From NCBI GenBank assembly GCA_019925095.2, contig CM034410.1, forward strand, positions 15,358,436 to 15,422,435: a stretch of 64,000 nucleotides of DNA, read 5' to 3'. Position 1 is the stretch's first letter. Every line of letters begins with the position of its first letter. Made by a program: the position numbers and the translations under genes. Under the pieces are notes generated by a model. That model ran no database searches, had not been told where the DNA came from, and saw only the letters and a list, made by a program, of their open reading frames with translations. This stretch comes from Dendrolimus kikuchii. Taxonomy: Eukaryota; Arthropoda; Insecta; Lepidoptera; Lasiocampidae. Shown one piece after another: positions 43,796-54,484 of the stretch.

Positions 43796-43959
43796 ATAAA
43801 AATTTCCCTGAAAATGTCTTCGATCGCATCTGCTGCGGAAACTATTGATGATGGAGCAAAAAATGTTCCATAATATTAAAGAACATATTAATATCTACAA
43901 AAAACTTTGCGACACCATATTTTCAACTATTGTAATAATGTCACTATAACTATTTTTAA

Positions 43960-44235
43960 AAATTTATATTTATCCTGCAAGTATCTCCATCAGGCCATCG
44001 TTTCATACTTCACAAATGCAAAAGAATCCGCAACACCTTGCTAACGATGCTAATGAGCGAGGACAATAGGACAATATTCTCCACAATAACTAGAAACGTA
44101 TGCCAATAAATAAGTGAACAAAAGAAGACGATTATAAAAGGATTACAACTAGTTAAAATGCCGACAGGTAATAGAATGTGCTTCTACAGATCCGTACGTG
44201 GAATTTGTCTTTGTCGGCGCCTAGGTTGGAATATT
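43960..44235 (+). mobile_element. L1 LTR, 3' part only
   Basis: From CAGGCCATCGTTTCATACTT to GTGGAATTTGTCTTTGTCGG, matching 33905-34155. No 5' end and no CGTAACA terminus. Confidence 0.65.
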
Positions 44236-44317
44236 ATAATTATTACTTATAAGTTTATACGTGATTGAAATGATTTCTTGATATAAGTTATCCTTATATA
44301 ACATATATAAAAAAAAA

Positions 44318-44678
44318 ACAGAGAGAGAGTTGGTCTTAAAGAGAGTGTCGGGGTGAAGGTAAGGAAAGGAATGCTCCGGTGGTTCGGGCATGTGGAAAGA
44401 ATGCATGATGAAAGAATGACTAAACAGATATACAATGCAAAAGTGGATGGATGCAGAAGTCGTGGAAGGCCACGACACACCTTCCATGATCAAATTGATC
44501 GTGTACTAGCAGAAGGTGATGTTAGGAGCCTTAAGAACAGACGAGCTTGCATGACAAGAGTTATGAATGTCAAAGAGGCAAGTGAGGTGTGTAAAAATAA
44601 GCCTAAATGGCACTCTGTTGTTCGTGCCTACCCCGCAAGGGAACTGGCGTGAAGTTACGTATGTATGTATGTATAAAA
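44318..44678 (+). mobile_element. (TATG)n-tailed element, 3' fragment
   Basis: The + frame 44353-44652 is open ([20 protein letters not shown] to [12 protein letters not shown]), followed by the ATGTATGTATGTAT tail. Confidence 0.85.
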
Positions 44679-44689
44679 AAAAACATTAA

Positions 44690-44865
44690 AAAAATATTGT
44701 CTGTCTGTGTGGATGTTCCGGCTAATTTCTAAACGACTGGACTGATTATGACGGGACTTTCATTGGCTGATAGCTGATGTTATAAGGAGTAACTTATGCT
44801 ACTTTTACTTCATTTTAGAGTTCCACGATAAAAAAATTACGCGGACGAAGTCGCACGGCTAGTTT
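44690..44865 (-). repeat. CTAG-family repeat (minus)
   Basis: Minus strand begins CTAGCCGTGCGACTTCGTCC; also CGACTGGACTGATTATGACG. Non-coding. Confidence 0.6.
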
Positions 44866-45450
44866 CCTGTAAACGGTAACCCGAAAGTAAGGACGGAGTC
44901 AGTCAATACACTACCGCCGGGAAAGTAGTAAATAATGGTACGCTGGTATGATGTCACACGGGCAGAAAAGACATTATACTGCTGACGTCTTAAGGATAGA
45001 ATGGCATACAGTACAAAAACAACTTTTCTTCTTCATAAACCAATGTTAGGGTTTCGTTGATTAGTCTAAAGAGTTAGTGAGAACTATGGATTTCAAAGTC
45101 TTGAATGTTAAAGTTGTGGTTCACCACGTAATCGCCTAATCACTTGTGTGTCCCTGGTATCCCGTTTGACATTGATGTGATTAGGACCGACGCGGGAACA
45201 GTTCCGCGTGCCTTTCATTAGGTAATTGACAATTGATTGCATATAATTGACTGCTTGTTTATGCTCTATTGTCCAATGTTGAGAAATGAGGAAGTTTTCC
45301 ATATGACAATCGAAGGAGAGTTGACATATGAGTGAACCAACATCAAGCAAAAAAACTCGTTACAAAAAGAAGGGTACTTCGATAGTTTTTGTGTCTCTGG
45401 TACCTGTACTAATGTATTCAGACATAGAAAGTTTAATTTATATTAACAGA
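44866..45450. other. Unassigned stretch
   Basis: The 80-codon minus frame at 45108-45350 is not recognisable. No repeat seen. Confidence 0.3.
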
Positions 45451-45454
45451 TAGA

Positions 45455-45870
45455 ATAAGGTCGTAAAAAGCGACAAAACAAACCCACAGCTAGGTGGTAG
45501 GGTTGCCCATCTAGATCGCTACCACACCTGTTTTTTATTTATTGCACGAGTTCAGCAGATAGGCAGACGGCCCTCTTAATGGAAAACGGTTACCATAGCC
45601 TATGAACATTTGAACACCAAAGATGCTGCACGCTAATGCTGAAGCACACCTCAAAGTTCTTATGGCGGCATACTCTAGACCAGGGTTGGTAGCCACCCAG
45701 ACGGGCAAATACCCTACCGCCTGGTTGTGGGTTGCATTGTCGTGTCTTACGATAGGCCACCCGGCCGCAGGAAATTGTATTCTTTCTCCGTTCCTGCACG
45801 GATAACAATCTAGAGTATACCGCCATAATAACCTTGAGTTGTGTTACGGAATCAGTGGCCAGGTTTCAGT
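45455..45870 (+). repeat. S1 copy interrupted by another S1 copy (nested)
   Basis: An old + S1 is split: 45455-45528 ends GATCGCTACCACACCTG and it resumes at 45811 with TCTAGAGTATACCGCC, the next bases of the S1 consensus. A minus S1 copy (about 45529-45806, near full length) lies between. This fixes the relative age of the two insertions. Confidence 0.8.
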
Positions 45871-46111
45871 TGGCCCTTTGATTCCAGCAGCTCATTGGTA
45901 AAACCTTTATTATAATACAATAGGTTCATATTTGACCATAATGGCGCCTGTTGCTAAGCGGGGATATGGTCTAAGACGGAGCACTCTTAACTAGAAGGAC
46001 ATATTTATACGAGCCTTGGAGACACCCAAGTTGTAGGCATCGGGAAAGGCAGACTCCGGAACTTCTACTCTTTTGCGGTGCGCACGATGAAAGTGGAAGC
46101 ATCATTCGTAT

Positions 46112-46735
46112 TGTTACGTTCGAGCGGGGGTACGCACTTAGGATTGGAAGGAAACACCAGTTTTTAACTAAACGCTTTTATCAACTTACACAGTCGTTCG
46201 TGATTCCTCTCCGCAGGGTTGCACAAGCACAACTAACGAAGCACTGTCTCGACGATAAGATGTCTCACTCACAATACCGTCCCCGATATTAAGTAGATCA
46301 CCTCCTGCTACTGAAGTGCTCACCTCTGAATTTACTGCGTGTAGCTCGCTTCTGGATCTTCCCTTAAACTACGCTACATTTAACTGACCACTAAGCTTTT
46401 CATTAAATTCACCACTAAACTCGTCACTGTCTTCTATTAAACTTCTCTTCTCTTCCAATTCTTTCGTATCGCACTTGTCACTTCACCGTCTTGAACTGAA
46501 CTAAAACTGCCCGGTAGACGCGCCTTACGCTGCTTATATACCCGGAAGAATATTCTAGAACCCATAATTTCGATCTTCTTTTCGTTATTCTTTTATTTAT
46601 TATCTATCCCTTTCTAAACATCTATCTATCTCTGTCTTTTCGTATCCGAACCTTCTATTCTAGAACTTTCATTCATCATCTATCCCTTTCTAAAATGTAT
46701 CAGCCCTTGTCTTTTCCTTAAAGAATCAATCATAT
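46112..46735 (+). mobile_element. Candidate LTR or element remnant
   Basis: It begins TGTTACGTTCGAGCGGGGG and contains a TGCTTATATACCCGG block. It differs from families L1 and L2. No terminal duplication was found, and the right side is bordered by an S1 insertion. LTR identity is a guess from the end and composition. Confidence 0.35.
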
Positions 46736-47045
46736 ATCCGTGCAGGAACGGAGAAAGAATACAATTTCCTGCGGCCTGGCGGCCTGTCGTAAGAGGCGAC
46801 TAAACATCCCACAGCCAGGTGGTAGAGTATTTGCTCGAGTGGATGGCGACCACCCCTGGTGTAGAGTATGCCGCCATAACAACCTTGTGTTGTGTTCCGT
46901 CATTAGTGACCAGGTTCCAGTTTCCTTTAAAAGAGCAGCAGTGCATTTGTAGCATCTTTGGTGTTGCAAATGTTCATAGGCGATGGTAACCGCTTTCCAT
47001 CAAGTGGGCCGTCTGCCTGTCTGCTGAACTCCTGCAATAAAAATC
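46736..47045 (+). repeat. S1 retroposon copy 14
   Basis: Full length, ATCCGTGCAGGAACGGAG to CTGCAATAAAAA. Confidence 0.85.
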
Positions 47046-47094
47046 AATCAAATCGACAAGCTAGCAACCCTACGTTAATATTCAAGGCTTTGAT

Positions 47095-47192
47095 TGTCAT
47101 TTGCCAACTAACCTCCTGGCTGTCACTATTGATGTTACAAATGTCCTTAGGCGAAGTAAACCGTGGGCCGTCTGCTTTTGCAATAAAAAAAT
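47095..47192 (+). repeat. S1 fragment
   Basis: A short 3' piece (GATGTTACAAATGTCCTTAG to TGCAATAAAAAAA) with an internal deletion. Confidence 0.55.
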
Positions 47193-47468
47193 ATCCTAGT
47201 TACATATTTTATATACGTGGCCTACATGAAAACAAAATAAAATATTAAAAGCACGATTTCCATTGGGTATTCAGTATATGTACATTGTTTTGGTGTAATA
47301 CAATCCATCACGTCAAATAGGCTCGTATCATGTGATCAAAGACGTGAAGACATGTTCTGTATGTTGGATGAACTGACGATGATTAACAATGGTGCGTCGC
47401 ACCTTTTGAGAACGTATCTGTTTAACAACGCTACTTTGTCACTCGTTATTAGATTTTATCCAAATTAA

Positions 47469-47712
47469 ATAAATAAATAATAAATAATCGGCAGACAAAC
47501 ACACATATTGTATATCCCCAAATTAAGCAAGTTACGCTTGTGTTATGGCTAATATACAACGGACTACTCTGGGGCCGATCCCAGGCACCCGGACCATAGT
47601 AAATAACGGAGAAAATACGTTTCCGAAATTTACTATACCAGGAATCGAACCCGGAGCCTCTGCGTTGTGAGGTAGGCCGGCAAAGGCTTAGCCCACTGAA
47701 CCACAGAGGCCG
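47469..47712 (-). repeat. tRNA-headed SINE, family S3
   Basis: Minus strand, head GGCCTCTGTGGTTCAGTGGG at the right end, intact B box GGGTTCGATTCC (complement at 47642-47653), body as in 37369, A/T-rich tail complement at about 47465-47480. Confidence 0.85.
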
Positions 47713-47859
47713 TTTATTAAAATTATTTATATGGATACATACTAACATCTCTATGGGAATAGATTCGCCTATAAGCCGCGCGCAGAAGGTTTGCCGATGA
47801 CTACTTACTACTATTGTATTGTATAACTTACTATTATTATTTATACTTATGTAAAATAT

Positions 47860-48308
47860 TGTTACATGCCGACAAAGGTGAATGCACACCTGCCTGCCAT
47901 AAAGCGCAGTTTATTACCTTCCCGCATTTTAACTTCTTTTGTTTACTTTGTGTTTGTAAAATTCGTAATTAGAAAACAGTCCATTGTGTATTGTCATCTT
48001 TTATGGCAGTCATTAGGCAGGTGCGTCGAACTGATTCTAAGAAATCCGATCTATGCGGGCTGGCAGCCATATTGTATACATTGATGCCCAATGGAGAGAT
48101 CGGCAGTCTAGCGAGAACTACGATCAAAGCAAGACGTGTACATTTGATAAGCTATATAGTGACGGACTTTGCGCGTGTTATTGAATCGTGCAGTTTGTAC
48201 TGGTTGCGTCCAGTTATATTTGTACCTGTGTTATACGTGTTTGTACAGTTCTAATAAATTCTATAGTAATTCCAACGTCATTTTAATTCGAGTCCCACAC
48301 TCGTAACA
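47860..48308 (-). mobile_element. Solo LTR, family L1
   Basis: Minus-strand copy, 449 bp, TGTTACGAGTGTGGG to CATGTAACA, with exact 4-bp duplication ATAT (47856-47859 and 48309-48312). Confidence 0.88.
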
Positions 48309-48484
48309 ATATATACAATAATAAATTTATTGCAACAACTATTTATGTAACCTTTTTTGTCAACCCTACTGACCATCGACGCGTGACATTATGAGGCTAT
48401 CGGCAAACCTTCTGCGCACGGGTAGTAGTCTCCCATAGGGATAGGCAGATACGATGAGGTCGCCTGATATGACTTGACACTGAA

Positions 48485-48675
48485 TTTTTAGCGGTAGTAA
48501 ATTAGATTAGGCTCCCATAGAGTAAATAATAACCATAAACAAAATTAAAATTAACAAATTGGCGGTAGGCTAAATAAAACTTTAACAATACTCTTTGACA
48601 CTTGACATCTCTGTCTTCCGTGATCAAGGCTACTGAAAAGTGGCCGAAACGTCGGAATATTATAAAATTCAAGTA
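48485..48675 (+). repeat. P-type repeat, longer copy
   Basis: AGCGGTAGTAAATTAGATTA, GGCTCCCATAGAGTAAATAA, then the GGCCGAAACGTCGG end. The 58650-58845 copy matches over its whole length. Confidence 0.6.
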
Positions 48676-48714
48676 TATTGCTTCAATGTACTTGAATTTT
48701 ATAATATTCTCTTC

Positions 48715-48895
48715 TTTTCTTTCACCATATCCCAATTACTTGGGGTCGGCACAATATGTCTTTTACTTCCACACTCCTCTATGCTGACATACATCTTCTG
48801 TCACACCACAAATCATCATATCATCCTTCATACAATCCATCCATCTTTTTTTTGGTCTACCTTTACATTTGTGCCCGTCCATCTTGTAGTTTAAC
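48715..48895 (-). mobile_element. Fragment of a non-LTR element
   Basis: Matches 15121-15300 (CCCAATTACTTGGGGTCGG; CATCATATCATCCTTCA). Minus-strand carboxyl end of an endonuclease-RT element. Confidence 0.6.
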
Positions 48896-48914
48896 ATTTG
48901 AATTTTATAATATT

Positions 48915-49110
48915 ACTAGCTGTCCCGGCAGACGTTGTTCTGCCCTGAAGAAATAAAATTTAGAATCCGATTCCAGCGCCACCTACCGGGTCCAAATGTA
49001 AGCTATCCTATCTTTCAAGTCGGATCAAACTGCACACGGTGTGTAAATTTGATTAAAATCGGTCAAGTAGTTTAGGAGTCCATCGCGGACAAACAACGTG
49101 ACACCTAATT

Positions 49111-49187
<77 letters not shown>

Positions 49188-49190
49188 TTG
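48915..49190 (+). repeat. CTAG-family repeat with (TA)n end
   Basis: CTAGCTGTCCCGGCAGACGT head, a GGTCAAGTAGTTTAGGAGTC block, then a (TA)n microsatellite at 49107-49186 broken once by ATG. Confidence 0.7.
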
Positions 49191-49509
49191 CCATACTCCT
49201 CCGAAACGGCTTGACCGATTTCGATGAAATTTTTTGTGCTTATCCGGTATCTATGAGAATCGGCCAACATCTATTTTTCATCCCCCTAAATGTTAGGGGT
49301 AGTCCACCCCTAATTTTATTTTTTATTTTTTAGACAAAATTTTTAATTTCTATTTTTTTATGATACAACATACAAAAATACATACAACCCTAAATTTTCA
49401 CCCCTCTACGATCAACCCCTATTTTTTATTTGTTAATTATAAACTTTAAAATGTTTTGGCAAGATTTTTAATCTTATTTTGTCATGACCTAGAATAAAAA
49501 AAAAAAATA

Positions 49510-49717
49510 TTACTCTTTTAGATTCACAATTAGAACCGGTAGGTGGCGCTGAGATCGGATTCTGGAATCCTCCTAATCACCTGGAGCGATTTTGTTTTTG
49601 TGTGTTTGAGTGGGTACCGGGATGGTTTAGATTCGCAATTAGAACCGGTAGGTGGCTCTGGGATCGGGTTCTAGAATTTTATTATCTAAGGCAGGACAAC
49701 GTCTGCCGGGGCCGCTA

Positions 49718-49751
<34 letters not shown>

Positions 49752-49752
49752 T
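49510..49752 (-). repeat. CTAG-family repeat (minus) with (TA)n
   Basis: The minus strand starts CTAGCGGCCCCGGCAGACGT next to a (TA)n run at 49720-49751 and holds about 1.5 of the 118-bp units. Confidence 0.7.
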
Positions 49753-50216
49753 AGAGTTTACCCCGCGGCTGCGCCGCGGGTTAACCTCTAGTTCCTGCTT
49801 CTTGTTTAAAGAGCAGGCGTTAATACAGGTTACAATGTACACCATTTTTATGTTAGTGCCATTTGCACCCGAAAAATTCACTTCATTTTATATCGCAAAC
49901 TCGATGCTTGATATATACTCATGCCGATCTCCTGGCATGATATATATATATGTCCATTTTCGGCATTAAAACTACATTTAAACAAAATTACAATAAAAAC
50001 GATCCAGTATTCCCAGTGTTTTCTGAAAACTTAACAGAAAGACATATCGAGTTACTATCACATTTTTATAGACGATGCATTTTTATATCTATGCACTTGA
50101 GAAATGATTGGTCTCATCCAAACTTTCATCCTCTATTACAAACAGTCCTAGTTTTATTTATCTATCCCCCGTCAATAAAAACTACAAAAAAGACAAAATC
50201 AGCAAAAAGACAAAAA

Positions 50217-51388
50217 GGAGCAAAAGAGCAAAAGAGCAAAAGGACAAAAAGAGCAGAAGAGCAAAAAGAGCAAAAAGAGCAAAAGAGCAAAAGAGCAAAA
50301 GAGCAAAAGAGCAAAAGAGCAAAAGAGCAAAAGAGCAAAAGAGCAAAAGAGCAAAAGAGCAAAAGAGCAAAAGAGCAAAAGAGCAAAAGAGCAAAAGAGC
50401 AAAAGAGCAAAAGAGCAAAAGAGCAAAAGAGCAAAAGAGCAAAAGAGCAAAAGAGCAAAAGAGCAAAAGAGCCAAAGAGCAAAAGATCAAAAGGGCAAAA
50501 GGGCAAAAGGGCAAGAGGGCAAAAGGGCAAAAGGGCAAAAGGGCAAAAGGGCAAAAGGGCAAAAGGGCAAAAGGGCAAAAGGGCAAAAGGGCAAAAGGGC
50601 AAAAGGGCAAAAGGGCAAAAGGGCAAAAGGGCAAAAGGGCAAAAGGGCAAAAGGGCAAAAGGGCAAAAGGGCAAAAGGGCAAAAGGGCAAAAGGGCAAAA
50701 GGGCAAAAGGGCAAAAGGGCAAAAGGGCAAAAGGGCAAAAGGGCAAAAGGGCAAAAGGGCAAAAGGGCAAAAGGGCAAAAGGGCAAAAGGGCAAAAGGGC
50801 AAAAGGGCAAAAGGGCAAAAGGGCAAAAGGGCAAAAGGGCAAAAGGGCAAAAGGGCAAAAGGGCAAAAGGGCAAAAGGGCAAAAGGGCAAAAGGGCAAAA
50901 GGGCAAAAGGGCAAAAGGGCAAAAGGGCAAAAGGGCAAAAGGGCAAAAGGGCAAAAGGGCAAAAGGGCAAAAGGGCAAAAGGGCAAAAGGGCAAAAGGGC
51001 AAAAGGGCAAAAGGGCAAAAGGGCAAAAGGGCAAAAGGGCAAAAGGGCAAAAGGGCAAAAGGGCAAAAGGGCAAAAGGGCAAAAGGGCAAAAGGGCAAAA
51101 GGGCAAAAGGGCAAAAGGGCAAAAGGGCAAAAGGGCAAAAGGGCAAAAGGGCAAAAGGGCAAAAGGGCAAAAGGGCAAAAGGGCAAAAGGGCAAAAGGGC
51201 AAAAGGGCAAAAGGGCAAAAGGGCAAAAGGGCAAAAGGGCAAAAGGGCAAAAGGGCAAAAGGGCAAAAGGGCAAAAGGGCAAAAGGGCAAAAGGGCAAAA
51301 GGGCAAAAGGGCAAAAGGGCAAAAGGGCAAAAGGGCAAAAGGGCAAAAGGGCAAAAGGGCAAAAGGGCAAAAGGGCAACAGAGCAAAA
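50217..51388 (+). repeat. Octamer minisatellite (AAAAGAGC)n then (AAAAGGGC)n
   Basis: An 8-bp unit repeated for ~1.17 kb. The left ~250 bp uses AAAAGAGC with small variants; 50485-50520 is a transition; 50521-51376 is ~107 consecutive perfect AAAAGGGC units (856 bp). Because 8 is not a multiple of 3 and no stop arises, frames stay open on both strands for 250-495 codons (a KGQKGKRA octapeptide on +). These are not genes. The GGG runs every 8 bp with 5-base spacers fit the G-quadruplex pattern. Confidence 0.95.
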
Positions 51389-51399
51389 GGACAAAACAA

Positions 51400-51741
51400 C
51401 CAAAATGATGAAAATGGCAAATCACAAAACAAACTAAAGCCTGTCCCACTTTTGGGATAATCTTTACATAAATCTATCCCAAAATCTATCCCATTATCCG
51501 GGATGAAAAATATCCCCTGTTCAACCTTGGTATGAAAATTACATATATACCGATTTTCAGCCAAATCGGTCCAGTAGTTTTTCCGTAAAAGCATAACAAA
51601 CAAACAGACAAATATATTTTTATCCCGGAAACTATCCCATTTTTCGGGATAAAAAGTATCCTATGTTCATCCTCGGCATCGAAAATATATATATACTGAG
51701 TTTCAGCCAAATCGGTCCAGTAGTTTTTCCCTGAAAACGGA

Positions 51742-51782
<41 letters not shown>

Positions 51783-51815
51783 GTTACTTTCGCATTTATA
51801 ATATTAATAGGGATA
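51400..51815 (+). repeat. CTAG-family repeat with (CAGA)n microsatellite
   Basis: Contains two GGTCCAGTAGTTTTTCC modules (51566 and 51715), suggesting an internal duplication of ~150 bp, then (CAGA)n at 51743-51782 and the common end TCGCATTTATAATATTAATA. Confidence 0.65.
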
Positions 51816-51824
51816 TATTAAGAC

Positions 51825-52030
51825 TAGCTTCTGCCCGCGACTTCGCCCGCGTGGAATAGTTAAAAAAAGTTTGGTCTTAGCGTGATAATATATAGCCAAT
51901 AAGCCTTCCTCGTTAAATGGGCTATCTAACACTGGAAGAATTTTTCAAATCAGACCAGTAGCTCCTGAGATTAGCGCATTCAAGCAAACAAACTAAACTC
52001 TTTAGCTTTATAATAATAGTATAAGCTAGA
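51825..52030 (+). repeat. CTAG-family repeat
   Basis: CTAGCTTCTGCCCGCGACTT head to TTTATAATAATAGTATAAG. It corresponds to repeat H over its right part, but the LINE target core is diverged here and unoccupied. Confidence 0.65.
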
Positions 52031-52331
52031 TATATAATATATTATTAGTTAAGCTGGCGCCAGTATTGTGTTTTTCGTTGCAAAAACCTCCTTTGATTAT
52101 GTAATATGATAATTATCATCATGACTATTTACATACATAATTAATTAACTATAATATATTGGCGATTATTGAATCCTTGACTTTTAAATTGCATAATGTT
52201 TTAAGTAATTTATTTTAATTTTATTAAAAAATATTAGTTTTCTTAACAACCGTTTTTGGAACAGGATTTATCGAGTCCACTATCGAGTGGACTCACATTG
52301 AGTTGAGTCTTTATTATAAAAGAATAAGGTT

Positions 52332-53041
52332 TTTTTTTATTGGACTTGACTTTATGTTGTTGGTCCGAAGACCTTACAACTTTACCGGGGTCTTTGGGGC
52401 GAGTGCCTTCGCGAAGCGAAGGCCCTCGAGCCCGGGGGGGCAACTTGCTCGAGGGAGCTCCCTAAGGAGTTTTACCTCGGCTGGACTGTTGCCATGAGAG
52501 GGGGATGAATTTAATGATGCCCACCATAGGGCGACACAAAGCACTAATTGAGAACGGGCGACGGGTAATATAAAGCCCGAGGGGAAGGATTCCGGCGGGC
52601 CTGGATCGGTGGTTTGCGGCGGTCTACGCTATCTTACTGCCGTTTGGCAACGTGTTATGGCTGGGAGAGAAGAAACGGCGAAAGAAACTTCCCAGCAACA
52701 CGCCTAGTCTACCCTGTGGGGGGGCTATGTCTCCTAGAGTCCCTCGCAGGTACGTGGAGAGATCTTGATTGGCGGCGCCTGAGACGCCGCCGTCTGTGTC
52801 TGTCTGTCCGTGCCTGCCAGTCTGCCGTCTTAACCGCGGGCGGGCTGATCCGGGCCAGCCGTTTTGTGATAACGTCGACCCTGTCCGTGAGGACGTTACG
52901 CGGTCGTCGCACGAGAGCCTTTCGCCGAGGCTTATAATCGGACGCGGACATGACGAGTGGATTTCGATGGTGCGGCGCGAGATCGAAATACTTACGCGAG
53001 AGCGACGTAATGTAGTTTTTGATGGAGGGAAGCTCCAGAAA
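52332..53041 (-). mobile_element. GC-rich poly(A) retroelement with 14-bp target duplication
   Basis: Flanked by AAAAGAATAAGGTT (52318-52331 and 53042-53055). Poly(A) complement at 52332-52339, so it reads on the minus strand. On that strand an 80-codon frame (52951-52709) starts MSASDYKPRRKALVRRPRNV and is Arg-rich; it may be the start of an ORF1, unconfirmed. It then contains shared module M3 (52641-52706). Neither a known SINE head nor RT is present. Confidence 0.65.
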
Positions 53042-53055
53042 AAAAGAATAAGGTT

Positions 53056-53878
53056 AACATTGTTGTTTATTATTTAAGCGGGAATGTTAAGCATGGTTGC
53101 CAGACTTACACTTTCATACATTACATATACTCTTCTCTCTCTACTATAGTAATGTGTATATATGTCTATCTTCCTCCCCCAACACCGAGTACGCGCGAAA
53201 TGGAGCGGCGACGCGACGGCGCGGCTGCAACACTTCTCATCGAATCCTGGGACGCTAAACTTCGCAACATACTTATATATAATTATACAAAACAATATCA
53301 AAGGCCGGCCCAGTGAAATATTCAACATATTTTTTCTGTGATTGTATAAAGTGTTAGCGGACGTGAATGTTCTACGTGCTATGTAAGTTATATGCAATGA
53401 CATTGAATAAAAAGAAGTAGACAAGGGATTAAGGCTCTGCGAGTGGCACGTAAAATCTGAGCTAACTAGCAAACTCGGAACTCAGTCTAGCGTCGGCGTC
53501 AACGACCGTGCGACGCCCACAAAATATACTCATCTCTTTTTCGCTTGCGCTAGACAAGACACGTTGTCTTACTTATACACGTGTTGTAATGTAGTGTGGA
53601 CAGTACAATGTTACATTATCTATGTGTGCGTCAATGTGCCATTTCTAAAGCTAGAATCCTATAGAGGTACCATGTCTACTTCTTTTTATTCAGATGTCAT
53701 TGGTTATATGTATTTATATTTATTACTTTTTGACTTACAACAACGGACGCGCAAATTTGAGCTAATTGCTAACCAGCGGTTTTATGCGGATGCTCGGATG
53801 CATTCCTTAAGTATTCTGAGGAAATTCAGGCATATACAATTGTCATGCAATGTCTTAAAGTATTATCCGTGTAATTCT
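53056..53878. other. Unassigned stretch
   Basis: A 132-codon minus frame (53074-53472) and a 122-codon + frame (53564-53932, running into an S1 copy) have no recognisable family. 53180-53230 is a small GC-rich island. I see no supported gene. Confidence 0.3.
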
Positions 53879-54181
53879 TCTCCGTGCAGGAACGGAGAAA
53901 GAATACAATTTCCTGCGTTGGAGCGGCCGTAAGAGGCGACAAAGCAACCCACAGCCAGGTGGGAGGGCATTTGCCCGACTGGATGGCTACCACCCCTGGT
54001 CTACAGTATGCCATCATACCAATCTTGAGTTGTGTTCCGGGATTAGTAATCTAGTCGCATCTAGGAGTCCGGCAGCCATTGGTAGCACCTTTAATGTAGC
54101 AAATGCTCATAGTCGATGGTAACCACTTTCCATCACAGTTGAGCCCTCAGCCTGTCTGTTATGGTCCAGAAATAAAAAAAG
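53879..54181 (+). repeat. S1 retroposon copy 15
   Basis: From TCTCCGTGCAGGAACGGAG to CAGAAATAAAAAAA. It combines an S1 head with the diverged 3' half seen in copies 2 and 11 (GTAACCACTTTCCATCACAG). Confidence 0.75.
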
Positions 54182-54484
54182 TGGAAATCCATCGACTCTG
54201 CCTACCCCATAGGAAGCAGGTGTGATAATGTGTATGTATGCCATTATGAAAAAAATCTAGAAACAAAATAGAGTTTTTGGCGGGTACTGAAAGGGGACGT
54301 TATGCTATGCAGTTTTATTATCTAAAAATGTGTAAATCTTTCTAAAATGAACAATAGTTGTAGGATATTAATAGTTTTTGAGTAATTATGTGTTTTTGTG
54401 AGAAATGTGAACTGTATAGTCAAATGTGGCCTTTCGAGTTTTCACAAGAACTCCGTTATGCGGCGTCGTTTGTAGCCTACAATA

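Noticed and set aside
49950..51603. Open frames of 320-495 codons on both strands
   Set aside because: They are translations of the 8-bp tandem repeat, open in every frame because the unit makes no stop codon.
53074..53472. A 132-codon minus frame as a gene
   Set aside because: Compositionally ordinary, not recognisable, and lacks supporting splice or start context.
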